Below are positions 1-13,926 of a DNA stretch of 64,000 bases, piece by piece. A program made the translations under genes and the position numbers. The DNA comes from Vespula vulgaris. Lineage: Eukaryota > Arthropoda > Insecta > Hymenoptera > Vespidae. The notes beneath the pieces are model-generated. The model did not search any database. It saw nothing but the letters and a program-made list of their open reading frames with translations, and was not told the origin of the DNA. Position 1 is the first letter of the stretch, and each line of letters starts with the position of its first letter. The stretch lies in NCBI RefSeq assembly GCF_905475345.1, contig NC_066586.1, positions 3,512,501-3,576,500 of the forward strand, given 5' to 3'.

Positions 1-2028
1 TATATAATGAGATATAAGAGAAGTAAATGGACGAAAGGTCGGATGATCATTTTAAAGTCACTGTACAAGATTTAGGAGTATAAGTTATAGGATTTTATAG
101 CGTTCATGCTTTAGCGATAATCATGGTGTTATTAATGTCAATATATTAATATTATATTATAAATAAAGTTCATATAGTATTCATCAGCAATGCTTCGCAT
201 AGAAATAAATGCCATAATAAAAGGAACATATAACATAATAAATGTATTATTTAAGATTCTTGTAATAATGCATTTGATCTAAACTAGCATATAGCTTGTA
301 GATTATTCAATATGTAGTACTTGAAATGTGTTTGGTATTTAATTATAAATTTTCATTACCATTTGTAGGTATTGAATAGTTATAAAAATAGAACATGTTA
401 GTATAGTTTCTTTCTTATATTGTGTATTCTTTACTTTGAATAATATAATTTAAAAAATGACTATTTTAAAAGCATTGATTTATTGTTAATTAAATAATGT
501 TAATGAATATCCCTTTATAAATTATTTTAAATATTTTCAATCAATAATATCTCATTAGAGATGATCAATAATTAGATATGTTGTTCCATTAACATATCAA
601 TTCATTAGTAGTAAAATTAATGAATTACAAGAGCAATAATGAGTAATGATATTGTTTTACATTATAAAATAAAATACATTAATAATACTTGCAATTAAAT
701 TCCATCCAAACGTAGAAAATAGAGTATATTACAATTATAAAAAACAAGACAAATTAACACTTGTATAACACTACTGTATAAAACAATCCTGAGTATTCGA
801 TCGAAGCGTCATCTGACGAGTAAAAGGATCAAGCTTATTCTCGCTTGTGTTATCTCATACATTGAAATTTATTTACTGTATAAAAATCTGAATGATCTTT
901 AATCTTATAAAAAAATACAATTTTTATTACTAACAATCTCTGCATAATTTCAATCGACAGATCGTTATAATATATAATCAAAATTTTTATATTTTATAAA
1001 AAATAAGATAAAGTTTTATTGCTTTACATCAATATAATTATAAAGCGTGAAATAATATAGATCTAATTTATAATTAATATCTTTCATTTCTATTATTTTT
1101 ATTAGCGCTGCAAGCGGTTTCTAACGAATCATCGATAATATAGAACACTGTAAAAAATGATAAAGATCTATGCACACGAAGTACTATATATATTATATCT
1201 AGGATGTTTATTTTCAAGAGAGAAGTGTGGATAGACGTGGTACTAACAAAATAGTGTTTCAACAGTAAGTTATCGATGGAGCATCTTTATTGCAACGAAT
1301 GCAGTTAATAAAAATGTATCTGTAGTAGGTTTATACGTCACTTCGATTATTATATATCCTATACTTTTTTTTTACAATCCTTAAATTAAAACGAACATTT
1401 CTAGATTATTGCAAAAAAGAAATAACACGCTATTATTACATGATATATACATAGGCAAATGAAATATTGATCGTGCGGTGATATCCAAATTGACGAAGCG
1501 TACTGATCAAAAGTAATAATCAACCACTGCATGCATGTATCGGAATTCCTGGAATAATTATAGCGAACAATTTGATGCATCCAATTTAACGTGCATTAAC
1601 ATTTTCATCGAAAATTACATTCGCGATGAAAATTTCAAAGTGGAAAAGAAAAGAAGAAGGTAAAAGAGAAAAGTGAGTTATGCGGTAAAGAATAAAAAAG
1701 AGAAAAGACGAAAATTAATATTTATTATAATAACTACTTTTTTAAATATCTTATAATTAATTACGATTATCGAGCATATCTATTTATATCTGCATCAATG
1801 AACACCATTTATGGTCGTTACAACTCGTTATATATCAGAACCATTATCGATCCTTTTATATGATTTAAGTGAGTGCACCATATTGTAAGATTTAAAAAGT
1901 ATTTAGATATATTGTCCAAAAAAAAAGAAAAAGGAGAGAGAGAGAGAGAGAGAGAGAGTGGGAGAGAGAGGGAAAAAACGAGAATTCGTAGAAGCAACAG
2001 CCGGTATAATTTCAATCGGTGCAGTCTC

Positions 2029-2075
<47 letters not shown>

Positions 2076-2300
2076 TATTTTGGTAGAAGTTGTTAGGAAA
2101 GGGACAATCTCTTTGGGGATGTCGTCGCTTAAATGAAAAAAAAATAGACATCGGGGGATAGGCTCGTAAGAAAAGATTTCGTGTCCGCATCGTACACATA
2201 CAGACGATTGTCCCACTTTGTTCCACGCGTATGGCGTCGCGCGTATCGAGTTGTTCCTGTCTCTCTCATTCGCACGAAAGAATACAGAAGGAGCGAGATG
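1..2300. other. AT-rich flank, no gene seen
   Basis: This stretch is strongly AT-rich and has no open frame that looks coding. The only structured part is a (GA)n tract at 1934-1971 followed 50 bases later by a (TC)n tract at 2023-2070. GC content rises after about 2180, towards the candidate promoter of gene A. Confidence 0.7.
1934..2070. repeat. (GA)n and (TC)n microsatellite pair in inverted orientation
   Basis: A GA run at about 1934-1971 with small interruptions is followed by a TC run at about 2023-2070. The two are reverse complements and could pair as a long hairpin around a roughly 50-base unique centre. Long open frames on both strands here come from the repeat and are not genes. 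Confidence 0.85.
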
Positions 2301-2314
2301 GAGTATAAGAAGAG

Positions 2315-2322
2315 TATAAAAG
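2315..2322 (+). promoter_or_regulatory. TATA box, candidate promoter of gene A
   Basis: TATAAAAG lies in a GC-richer block that differs sharply from the AT-rich surroundings. A start of transcription would be expected about 30 bases downstream, near 2345. A strong splice donor follows at 3077, so this looks like the promoter of a 5' noncoding exon. The link to gene A, 18.5 kb downstream, is inferred only from strand and order; no transcript evidence is available. Confidence 0.4.
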
Positions 2323-2344
2323 GGGTGGGGAGTCTGATGCGGAG

Positions 2345-3076
2345 CTTGCGCTGTGCTTTCGTAAGGCGCGTCCTGGCCTCTCCGGACGAGACCGGAAAGT
2401 GGAGAGGGCTTTACTCGTCGACGAGCTTTCGTCGTGGAGAGCGTGCGCGCGCGCGTGCTAACTCGAGGAGAAAGGAAAAACGGAGAGAAAGGAGGAAGAA
2501 GAAGAAGAAGAAGAGGAGGAGGAAGAGGAGGAAGAAGAAAAAGAAGAAGACAAAGAAAAAGGAGGAAGTAGAAGAAGGCGTTCGTTTCGATTTTTCGCAT
2601 TTTATCTCCATGACGAAACTCGTTGAGGACGTTTGAGGAGAAAGAAAGAGTGAAGGAGAGAAAGAAATAGAGAGAGAGAGAGAGAAAGAGATTCGAAATA
2701 AAAGGAAGGAAGTTAAAAAAGGAGAAAAGCCGAGACGACAACGACAATAACGACGATAACGACAAGAAGGAGGAGGTCGTCGTCGGTAGTGGTGGTGGTG
2801 GTGGTGGCGGCGGTAGAGGACGAAAGCGTCGGTCGATCGTAAAAATGTAATGACCCGGCGACGAGAGAGGGAAGAGAGGTAGCTCCACTTGGAAAGTTTT
2901 AGCAGCAAGCTACGTCGTAACTCCGTGAACGAAGAAGCATCGCCAACGGTAAAGCTCATGGCGTGAAGCTCGAACAATCGACCGGAAGGGGGATTCGTGG
3001 CTATCGTTTCTCTTTTCTTCTTTTCGTCGTCTCTGCGCGAAGAATTCGAGCGAAAGCGCTCGATCACAGAAATCAG
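2345..3076 (+). other. candidate 5' untranslated exon (gene A)
   Basis: The block is GC-rich, contains purine-rich AAG/GAG runs (about 2494-2575) and a GGT/GGC run (about 2789-2815), and ends at CAG followed by GTAAGAG, a near-consensus donor at 3077. It contains several short upstream open frames, for example from ATG at 2609 and 2958, and no long open frame starting with ATG that joins the exon at 21558 in frame. A noncoding first exon is therefore the simplest reading. The start at 2345 is estimated from the TATA box. Confidence 0.4.
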
Positions 3077-3182
3077 GTAAGAGATAGATACGTAATTCTG
3101 TTCTCTCTTTCTTCTTTTTTTTTTTTTTTTAATTATCTAGTTTCGTTGAACTATTTTTTCTACTCGCTCGCCCTCTTTCTCT

Positions 3183-3259
3183 CTCACTCGCTCGCTTTTC
3201 GTCTCTCTCTCTCTTATTCTCTCTCTCTCTCTCTTTCTCTCTGTTTCTCTCTCTATCTC
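3183..3259. repeat. (CT)n tract
   Basis: A CT-rich low-complexity run with interruptions just downstream of the splice donor at 3077. No gene is associated with it. Confidence 0.8.
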
Positions 3260-4328
3260 TACTTTTAATTTTAGCAGTTACTTTGATCCGTTGTACGTAT
3301 GTATCAATATACGTACAAGAAGATTCTTTCGACTTTCAAAAGTTCGACTTTGTTGATTTACTTTTAGTCGGAACGGTCACGTTCGACCTTTGCCTATTGT
3401 TCGAATGTTATTCCGCAACAGGTTACGATTGATGATCCACGGCTCTCGAATGAAAACAATGATATAACTCACGGAGCTCGAGGGCTCGAGCTTTCTTCCT
3501 TCTCCTCGTTTCTTCCCTTTTCCTTTCTCTCTTTCTTTTTTACTTTCTTTCTCGAACAGTTTGGCTTCGTAGCTCGGCTTATCTTAGATGCCTCTCTCGA
3601 GAAATTCCCTTAGCTTTCTACCGTCTCGAGAGAGGCTTCTTTATTTCGTTATTATTTTTACATAGCAGTATTAAATACTTATATCCGATTTTTTGTTAAT
3701 ATTCTTCGAATAATATCATCGCGTAGCGTGTTTTTTGAAATATCGCTTTTTGAAATATGCCGGCAAAGTCAACGTTTCGTTCGAGTTTAATGCACTTCCC
3801 GAAATTCGGCCGATCGATCGAGATTATGAATTTACCTTAGTTTTCTTTGTACGACTTAATGAAATGCAAAGCTAACAGTTAATGTGAAAATATTTCGTTC
3901 TGATCTCTCTTTTTCTTTTTTTTTTTTTTAGTTACGTAGCCTGACATTGATCTACTTAATGTCTTATAAATCATTTTGAAAAGACACCGAGAAGGGTTGA
4001 TTCTTCACATGCATATATGCGTTCTAGTTTACGTCATTTATCGTCCGTCTTACGTCACTTCTTGTACAAAACAAAATTTGTAATATACTTACCTACGTAT
4101 AAATATATCTACAGTAGAATAATCATAATAGTTAGACGTGTTTTTATATATCGTGTATGCATTCATTTTTACACGTTCATTTCATACATATCTATAGATA
4201 CATAACACATATACATTTATACACATACACACATATATATATATACATATATATGTAAACTTCATTTCTTTATTTGAAAAGATTTAGTTTTTATTATATA
4301 CGTATAAAATATATTTAAAAAGGTTATT

Positions 4329-4334
<6 letters not shown>

Positions 4335-4367
<33 letters not shown>
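4335..4367. repeat. (AT)n microsatellite
   Basis: An almost pure AT dinucleotide run, followed shortly by a CT-rich run (about 4393-4430). Confidence 0.85.
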
Positions 4368-4369
<2 letters not shown>

Positions 4370-6410
4370 GTTAAGAAAAAACTTATATATTTTCTCTCTC
4401 CCTATCTATCTCTCTCTCTCTCTCTTTTTCTTTTTGTTAAAGAATAACCTCGGTAGTCGTTTCTCAGAACGTATATTATCAACGAAGCGAACCTTCTTTA
4501 AGGTCAAAGGAAGGTAAAGCAGGAGGGTTAAAAGCCCGGTCGATCCTTCGATGCGCGACGACTCGAGCCGTTCTTTGCGCGAACGTAAACACTGGATCGG
4601 TCGATGACTGGTGCGCAATATACAATTTTTCCACGAATAATAAAAACACGATAGTCATCATTCTGTTTTTTTCAATTTCAACAAATCGTTCTTTTTCTCT
4701 TTCTCTCTCTCTTTTACTGCTTTTTTTTATATTCAGAAGTTATTGTCCTGGACTTTTGTTTTTTCAAGTATCGTTAAACCACGTTGAACATAATATAAGC
4801 AATTTTGACTCTAAGAGAGTCTACTAGAACTGACCAAAAATAAACTCGAGAATTATTTCTTTATTCGTGCAAAACGATTGATTATTATGTATGTATATAT
4901 TTTTAACAAGGTGTCCTTAGTAATAGAGAAGCATTGTAATATTTATGATCGTCCTTCGTGCGCCGTAATAAAATCGTAGTTAATATTTCACTGTGTAGAG
5001 AAAATTATGCATAAAATTATCATACATTATTGTCTATAAAGAAGATATATATGGGAAGAAAAATGTCGATATTAGGGATCACCAACGATATTAATTGGAT
5101 ACGAAGTATGAATTAAGATAAAATCGAAATATAATCTATTCCTAAATGATATATAATTTGACAAATATAAACTTAATTATTTAATTGGAAGATATTATAC
5201 TATATTGGCATTTAGTTTTATAATTTGTAGATTACGGTTTCGATAAATCTCAAAGTAATTAGAAATCCAAAGGAATTTAATCCGCGAGAGTGTATTATGT
5301 AGATATACAATATATCGAGAATAGATTAGAAAATATTTAGATTTAAAGTATGCTATTTCACATCTTTTCTATCTTTCAAAATGCAGCGTACGATTTTCTA
5401 TAAGATAACTAAAACAGTACGTTCGCTTTTGCTCGAAGTAAAACCATGTGCTTTCAAACTGTACCGTCGTTGCGTTAGGCAAATGATTCTATTTCTGTGC
5501 CTACGAAATTTTCGTATTTATTCGGCACATGTTAAGAAAGGCGTGTTCTACCAGAGTACCATGCAAAAGCAAATGCTTGCCCGACTTTTATTCGAATTTC
5601 TCCAATCGTGTAAAACAATTTGTTAAAACCTGTCACTATATTTCATAGGTTTTATTCTTACTAAAGGAATATTTTTCTTGGCTGGTGTTATGTACGCATA
5701 TGTACATATATACGTAGATACACGACTCATGAGAGAAACGTAATTAGATTTTCTATTTCACGCGATACGTTTCTTAGATTCAGAATATACCTATGGATAG
5801 TTGAGAGTATTGTTGTCTTTGTTTAACTTCTAGTCATTAAATTGGCATGAAATAGCAAACCACGTAACATCCCACACGTAGGATGATATATACCGATATA
5901 CCGTTTGAATTTATCCATACAAATAACATTGGTAATGTTGATGCTAGTTAAAAATTGTTTGAATAAACTTTGACATTTTTCGAGATCAGACAAATTTGAA
6001 AATTTATGAAAACCTTCTGTTATTGTTATAAATTTAACTATTCGTATGGAACAAGTTGTATTTTTCTTAGATAGATACTTATTTTATTGATACATATATT
6101 AAACATTTTTCTACGGTACATATCTGATACATATATACGTATTTTTATATGCATAATACATAATACATAAAATCTACTGTTACGATACACGTTAGAAAAT
6201 AAAAGAAAAGAAACAAAAATCGAATGGTCGCATCGATAAATCATTAAAATTAGTCGAGATAGAAAAGATTTTATTTGAATCTTACAAGCAAAAGATAGTA
6301 AATGCGGCAACTCGAGCGATATTATCTTTGGCACAGATAACGGATCTTTTAAACGGCGTACTAAAAATTCAATACTATATACTGTACAGGAAACAATGGC
6401 AAGAGGTCGT

Positions 6411-6507
6411 CATCAACATCCATACATACATCCATCCATACATACATATATACATGCACACACATCACACATATACATATATATATATGTATATATATAT
6501 ATATATC
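6411..6507. repeat. (CATA/CATC)n and (AT)n compound microsatellite
   Basis: Tetranucleotide CATA and CATC units pass into CA and TA dinucleotide runs. Open frames here are artefacts of the repeat. Confidence 0.8.
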
Positions 6508-7257
6508 GATGATACAATGATGATCAAGAATAGAAGGAAGAGAAGGAGAAAAAGTCGATAGAAGGTCGGAGAAGGACATTTGAGAGTAGGTAGATAGATA
6601 GGCAGTCGCTATGAGATTCGATCGAATCCATATCTCGAATCGGAGGATTAATCGACGGGTTTTGACGACGATGGCAAATCAAACACTCTCACGTTAGCGG
6701 CTCCGAAGAGCTTTAGCGCGTCGAGTGGCGAGTGTTCGACACACACACGTATCGCGGGTGCAGCTGAAGCTTTTCCGTGACGTGGCCGGAGCTTTTAACG
6801 ACATAGAGTATGCTCGGCTTTTGGCAATGTTTGGTTTGGCTGTGGCGTATACTCTGTTAAGTCGAGACGAGTCTCTTCCTAACTCCTACCTACTTCGAAA
6901 TCGTTTCTAGACAACCTGACGGTTGACCTCGAATAATGTCATGAAATTTTGACGAGAAGAAATAGCCGTAGAAATTTTTAATCTATAGATATATGTATAT
7001 ATATATATATTTTTCGTGTATTCCATATTTCGATATTCACGCATATGCGATATATTTTCGTCTATATATACATGTATGTACCGCCCATCTCACTTGACTC
7101 GTGTCATTCTTGCTCACACCAACTTGTCTACTCAAACTAGTATATTCCAAGTGTTATTTACTTAAAATACCGCCAAGCAAATATCTTGATGCTCCCGTCA
7201 ATATTTGTATCGTTGAGAATGGATTCGCTTATTCTTATATTCTTATCGCGAAGATCT

Positions 7258-7296
7258 GAAGAAGAAGAAGAAGAAGAAGAAGAAGAAGAAGAAGAA
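7258..7296. repeat. (GAA)13 trinucleotide repeat
   Basis: Thirteen uninterrupted GAA units. No coding frame is supported around it. Confidence 0.9.
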
Positions 7297-8900
7297 AGGG
7301 GTGTACCTGTAATGTCAACTGAATAAAATTGACTTATGCATGCATCCATCCATAAACCATGAAGACAATGTTATAAAATAAAAATTACCTTGTCTTTTCT
7401 ACGAGAATTTTTATGCAATGTTTTTTTTTTTAGTCCTATTGAGATTTCTATGTTATTGAATTTCTATGTATTCGAGTAATATGAAGGAAACATATCTCTG
7501 AGAGAATAGAAAAAGATTTTTCTGTTTGAAGATGCTGGATATAGATATTTTCTTTCTTTTAGTATCGATAGTATAACATAATTTAATTCAATTAGATCTT
7601 ACAAAATCCTAAGCGATTTAAAAATTCGATATTTCTCACATTATACGTGTTAATCGTATTTTATTTTAAAGAATGATAACATATGTACTGTATTAGTGTC
7701 TCTAATCCAATATTGTAAGGTTTAAATCGAGCCATTGACAATTCCGTTTCTTTCATTCTCTTTTCCCATACCTCTACATTTCTACGACGTTCTTCTCCGA
7801 TTACAGTCGATCAACACGATTTGTTAAAACTTTAAAGGTTTCTTCGCACTTCTATAGACGATACAAACGGAATTGAATGATAACTTTTACACGCGATATC
7901 GATTTAAAACGATTAGGAACGTTTGAGTCCCCTCGTTTGACAAAACGATATATTCGAGTTCGTTGAATATGTAGTTTAAAACAAATTTAGTTGAAACGTA
8001 ATACGATATCTCATATACGCTTCAATCGATAATAAATTTCGTAATAATTATAAACAAAAATAAAATCTCGCAAAATCGTTTCTCGTAAATCAGTACTAAT
8101 CTATGTTATAACGATAAAAACACGATGTTATATTTACATCGTCTATAAAGTGTTAATGGAAGACTTCGTCGACCAAAATTGCTTTTAAGAACAAAAGATT
8201 AGATATTTTCGTAAATGTAAACTACTAACAGCTGTGCGAAATGTATCTACGTACGAAAACTCGCGGACGCGATATCCTCTTCCAATATGAAGGTGAATCG
8301 ATTTCGAAGGAACACGACGAAACACACGATCTGCTGGCAGTTCGAAAGGTCACTCGCATGACCCACATTCGATTCGAACGCGACGCAATATTCATAGCAG
8401 TGCATACGGAGACTCGTGTGAATTCTAACTTGACGTATGTATGTACGTATGTATGTCCGATGATAAAGATCGTTTTAGAAGCGTTATTCTGCTGTTGAAC
8501 GTGATAAGGGAACTACTTTTCATAAGGTTGACTCGATCGTTTAGAAAGCTTTGATTCTATTTACGAAACGTCCGTAAAGTTTGATCCGTAGTCCGGCGAT
8601 AGATGAATATTTTTTTTCATTTCTTTTATTTTTTTCAAAACTAAGAGAGTTAAATAGCGTTCATAAATGTTTAATACAGAGTATGGACGAAAAAATGAAG
8701 AAAAAATATTTCCAGTAATTAGTATAAAAGTGACGAGATAGAGACGACGAGCTTTTGAGTCGAGTCTCTTCTTTATATAACTATGTAACACATTTAAATA
8801 CTCGCATCCACTCGCTCAATAGAAGCTTTTTTCATCGATCGAGCTTTTCTAGCATGAAGCGGATTCCAGCGAAGTATCGTACTTACCTACATGAAATTTC

Positions 8901-8902
8901 GC

Positions 8903-8957
<55 letters not shown>

Positions 8958-8979
8958 GGAGAAAGAAAGAGAGAGAAAG
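8901..8979. repeat. (GA)n microsatellite
   Basis: A GA/GAAA purine run with a few G insertions. The Arg-Glu and Leu-Ser open frames across it are repeat artefacts. Confidence 0.85.
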
Positions 8980-11900
8980 CATTCGATCAAAGAGAATGCA
9001 ATTTTGTCGTATAAAGCTTTCCCCTTGATAATCGTGCCCTTTTCGAAATATATCGTCTTGGCGAGAAAAGAAAAGAAAAAGAGAAAAGAACAAGTCATCG
9101 CATCGTTGGAATTTTCTCGTTCTTGTGAAAAACTATCTCGGACGATCCTTTATTGGTACTCATAAGATTGACCCTTGGGATTTCTGGTATCCTGCTTCGG
9201 TGACATTTTTTTTTCCTCCAGGGGTGTAAACCATTTGATTCTCATGGGAGAGTGTAAGAGAGAAAAAGATAGATATATAGATAGATGGATAAATAGATAG
9301 GTAGATAGGTAGAGAGGAAAAGAAAAGGGATAACTGGAACGAAGATAGTCATACGTTTTTATTTCGAATCTTTCCTTGGGACTTTGTCGTCCCTTAGGAT
9401 TATCGATCTATCGTTATCCTTTGGATTTTCCTTAGCCATCGGAAAATATAACTTCTCGTTAAGTTCGTAGCCCCCTTTATTTTCATTCTTTTTCTCTTTT
9501 ATGTTTGTCTCGCCCTTTTTTTTCTTCTTTTTTGTTCGCCACTGACCACGAGGAACATACGGATATATTCGAATCCAATTTCATTTCTTTCTCGACCGAA
9601 AACCTTTCACAGGGTCATCGAGTTCCGCTATCAACTTTTCCTCTGCTCATGGTACCGAGAAAATTTTTTAATCATGTTACTTCGTCGCGCTTATATGACG
9701 GTACCATCGAAACTTTTTTAAATTGTTTCATTTATGCACATATTTGATAAGTGGAAATTCATGAAGTCTGTACAATTTTTCATGAGCGACGAAAATATGG
9801 TGGGAGAGAGGGTGGGGATAGGGGGAAAGAGAAAAAAAAGAGGAAAAAGAAAAAGGAAGAAAGAGAAAGAAGAAGAGTCCTTTTAAGTTGTGCTTTTTTC
9901 GTTAATTAATTATGCATCGTGCAAAGGTACGAAGGAGAATAATTATAATTAAACGCACAGTGAACGAGTTTAAAAGTGGGTGGCGATAAGGATGACATTT
10001 CGGATTGAATTACACGGGAGATTTGCTCGGTTAAAATATCGCTAGGAAAAAACAACTTACATGCGTAATTAACTTACATGTAAAATTGCCTTTAAAAAAA
10101 TGTTTGACTTTTTGTTTATATTATATTGACGTATAGTATTACGGATTATTAATTAATAGTGATGGTATTTACGATATTATCTTTAGTTCTCATCATTCTT
10201 TCATAAGAGAGTAATATCTTCTATAATTGGATAATATCGTATATAAGACATTTAATTGTATTATCCGTTACAAACATAGCTTTTCCATTATTTTTAAAAA
10301 TGATGTCACATGGATGATAAATATCAAAAATCAGTCATACCTAAGTCAAAAAGAAAATGTAAGTTCTCACGATACTTTATTTCCATTACAAAAGAAAAAA
10401 ATAGAAATAAAAGAAAAAAAAGATAAAGAGAAAAAAAAAACACGAAGAAAAGAGCCAATCCTTTTTCTCTTAAATAAAAATGATATTTCAACGAAGCAAT
10501 AAATATTAATAGCAATCATCTGAACATCGTAAATAGCAACGGGTATCCTCATAGTAATTTTCATTGGATTTTTGATCGAGTTCGTTCAATAACGGAATAT
10601 CGGATAACGGAATTATAGTTTATAAGGCCACTCAAAAGGGAACGAAGAAATCTCTTGTGTTCGTTCATGCGGGCCTTATCGATGACGAGCTTTAACGCGA
10701 GAGTCCGACGGAAGCTTTCTATTCGAGTCTCGTCAAATAACTACCCTAGTGTAACTCCGTAGATAAGATCGCTATTCGAGTCTAGGGTATTGAACAAAAG
10801 ATGGCCGCGATAGGTCATCGTCGATCATCTCTTTTACTCTTATGTGAACTCGAAGCAACAGTTTTCTATCTTTCTCTCTCTCTCTCTTTCCCCTTTTTTC
10901 ATTTTTTATTTTTAAAAATAAATTTTTCTTTAACGCGTTACGTGAAATTGTTCGAATTTATTCAATCTCTCACGTTCATTGATCTTTTAATCCGTTCAAA
11001 ACAAGCAGCTTTTGTATGTCAATGGTGTATAATATAAATTAATAACTCAGCATCAGTTAAAATGTTGGAGTATGAAAATATATATATAGGTAACTAAAGT
11101 CTATAAAAACTCATTCAATCATGTCTGCACGCTAAATCTACCTCCGGGGTTATATATTCATATCGTATTAGTATTTTATCTTTATACTTATAAAGGTTAA
11201 TTTTTCAACAGCGTTTTTCTTTTATCTTTCTTTCTCTCTCGTTCTCTCTTTCTTCCTACCTTCAATTCTTTTGCCAAATCAGTAGAAGCTTGAAACTTTC
11301 TTCTCAAACCTACCATTATCAACAAGTCTGCCCCTTTTCGCGAAGGCATCGACTATTTGTCAGAGGCCTCCGCTTGCCAAGAAACAATTGGGAATCGATG
11401 TGAACAGGAGGGATGAGGGAGAAGGGAGTAGGTTGAGTCTGGATAGGGTAACGAGGGTGAAACCGCTTGTTGCTTCTTGTAACTCGCAGGCTGTACAAGT
11501 TTTGTACGAATCATCTTTCGAATATTTCAAAGGCATATTCATTTGACTTTCAAGTTTATTCTTAATTAACGGGTACTATTGTACGTCGGTTTAGAACAAC
11601 GTTTTCACGTTCGAACTTTCTACCGCTTCCTAACTTCAATTGTAGACATATTGTAACGTTAGTTTGTGACGCAATTACGTTCTATCCGATAGATTTAATC
11701 GAGTCGCGATACCTTATCGACGTTTGTCTACAGAACTCTATGGAAATTGTGCATTCGACTGTAGTCGTTTTTTATTTTTTGTTTATTCTTTAAAAAAGAT
11801 ATACATTGATTCAAACTAACTCCATCGACATGTCAGTTCCTCTAGACGATCAATATATTTTCAGCTTTAAAAACGACACGATTTTCAAAATTTCGTGTAT

Positions 11901-13605
11901 ATAAATTTCTTTCAAACAATATCCATGAGTCTAGTAGATACGTTTAAACGACGGTTTAATTATGACATTATCGTATTTTATCGAGTCGATCTTAATGTTT
12001 TAAGTGTCCTACGTTGAGGTATGTCGTATTAGACCCTCTTAACGTGTAACACGCACAGGATTATAATCTTTTCTTTTTTTAAATTATGTAAGTGTTAATT
12101 ACACCGTGAATGAATGAAATGCCATCGTAAGAATACGTATGAGTATGAGAAGAAGGTAGAGAGTTCATAGCCAATGTGCTCCGTCGATATCAATTTTGTA
12201 TTTTCACCTGCGCACGAGTGTCTATCGATCTAATCGAGAGTATTTGAATTTATATCCAACGTGCTTCTCCACTCTCTAAACAACCCTTATACATATGTAT
12301 TATACGTGTGTATATATTATGTGTGTTCACGCTTCGTTGAATCGTGTTTAATATATTATAAAATATACAACACACGTATATCCGACTGTACGATTATCGT
12401 ACACGACACTTATGGGTATATAAAAGAAATTTCCCAGAGATACATTTTCTATAAAAAAGAAACATGAATCTTCTTCATTCTTTTTTTTCTCTTCTTTTCA
12501 AACTTGGCAGTGAAAAGATATAATATTTCAGGAATTTAATCGCATTGGCTCTTTCCCAGAATTTTCACCACCCTTAGATTTCTATCGCAAAATTACACAT
12601 TATTTCCTGAACATAGCGAGTTAAACGTTATTGTACTGGCCTTCTCTCCGAGGCTATAAATAGTAGCATTAAGAACAAAATACGAAATCATAACGACGCC
12701 AAGAATTTTCTCTTGGTGGACTAAAGACAGCGTGGAGACAACTAAAATGAAATTATTCTAATCATTTTTGTCTATTCGACGAACCTAACAACTTTTATTT
12801 CTCTATAGTATTGAAAAAAAACATTCACTTTCATATCTATAAATAATTTATATTTTTACAACGTTAAACAGGAAAATATCATAATATTTATTGAAAAATG
12901 TCCTTGTTATATAAAGAATATGAAACGTATATCAAGCCATTTTACTTAAAAGCAACGTATATAACAAAAGGATGACAGATAGATGATTGATAACATTCTA
13001 CGCGTCTGTCATTCGATTCTTTACTTTAATCGCCATATATCGATATAAATCATCCGTAATATAAAGTAACGAAAAATATTAGCAAATATATCCATCTTCG
13101 TCGTAGTTATTTATAACGATTATCTTTTTCTTCTCTTTTTTTTTTTTATTTTTTTCTTTCTTCTTTCTTTCTTTTTTTTTTTTTTTAACAAATATATCTC
13201 TTATTAAGTTTAATCAACGGAAAGGTGTTCGCGTGCGTCACGTTTCAAGCACGAAACGTTTGAAAGGCGTACATACCGACAACCTCGTTTCTACTTACCT
13301 AGATGAATGCACATATTTCAACTACAGACATAACTTTACGTATGTAGTTACATACATATATATATGTATATATGTATGTATACATATACACACTATACTA
13401 CGTTCATTCGGTATAACATCAAATGCAGGATTATTGGTGAGCCTTTCGTGAACGATATTCACAAGCTACGCTTTTGGATTGTTGCTAGCTCAGTGCTTTT
13501 CGTTTAAAGCGGCTTCGACCTATGCTTTACGTGCTCATCCCGTATCATGTCAACTTCGATGCGGCTTGTTTCCTAATTACATACGTTACCATGCGTTCCA
13601 ATATG

Positions 13606-13609
<4 letters not shown>

Positions 13610-13659
<50 letters not shown>
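13610..13659. repeat. (AT)n microsatellite
   Basis: A long uninterrupted AT run. A second AT run, preceded by GA-rich sequence, lies at 13885-13922, and a third at about 15104-15149. Confidence 0.9.
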
Positions 13660-13660
<1 letters not shown>

Positions 13661-13882
13661 CGAGAATTGTCATCTAAAGCTATCGTTGAAATTTCTGTTT
13701 ATTCACGATAACAAGACCGAACAATTTTATTATGATCTTTGGTTTCTTCTTTTTCTTTTTTTCTGATCTTTTCTCTTGTTTTTTAGCCTAAATTATGATA
13801 TCTCGATCGATACATTTATATAATATTTCGAAATTAAATAATTTTTGGACGTACAAATTAAGAGAGAAAGAGAGAGAAAGAA

Positions 13883-13926
<44 letters not shown>

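Noticed and set aside
2181..2636. A 151-codon plus-strand frame as an N-terminal coding exon of gene A
   Set aside because: The second half is a Lys/Arg run from an AAG repeat, and I found no ATG-initiated frame that joins 21558 in frame from the donor at 3077.
1818..3067. Long overlapping open frames on both strands (up to 356 codons)
   Set aside because: They are built from CT/GA and purine triplet repeats giving Leu/Ser, Pro or Arg/Lys runs in low-complexity DNA. The region reads better as promoter plus 5' exon.
6725..6910. A 61-codon frame in a GC-richer island
   Set aside because: It starts with GTG, has no in-frame ATG and no splice signals that make it an exon; it may be a regulatory island.
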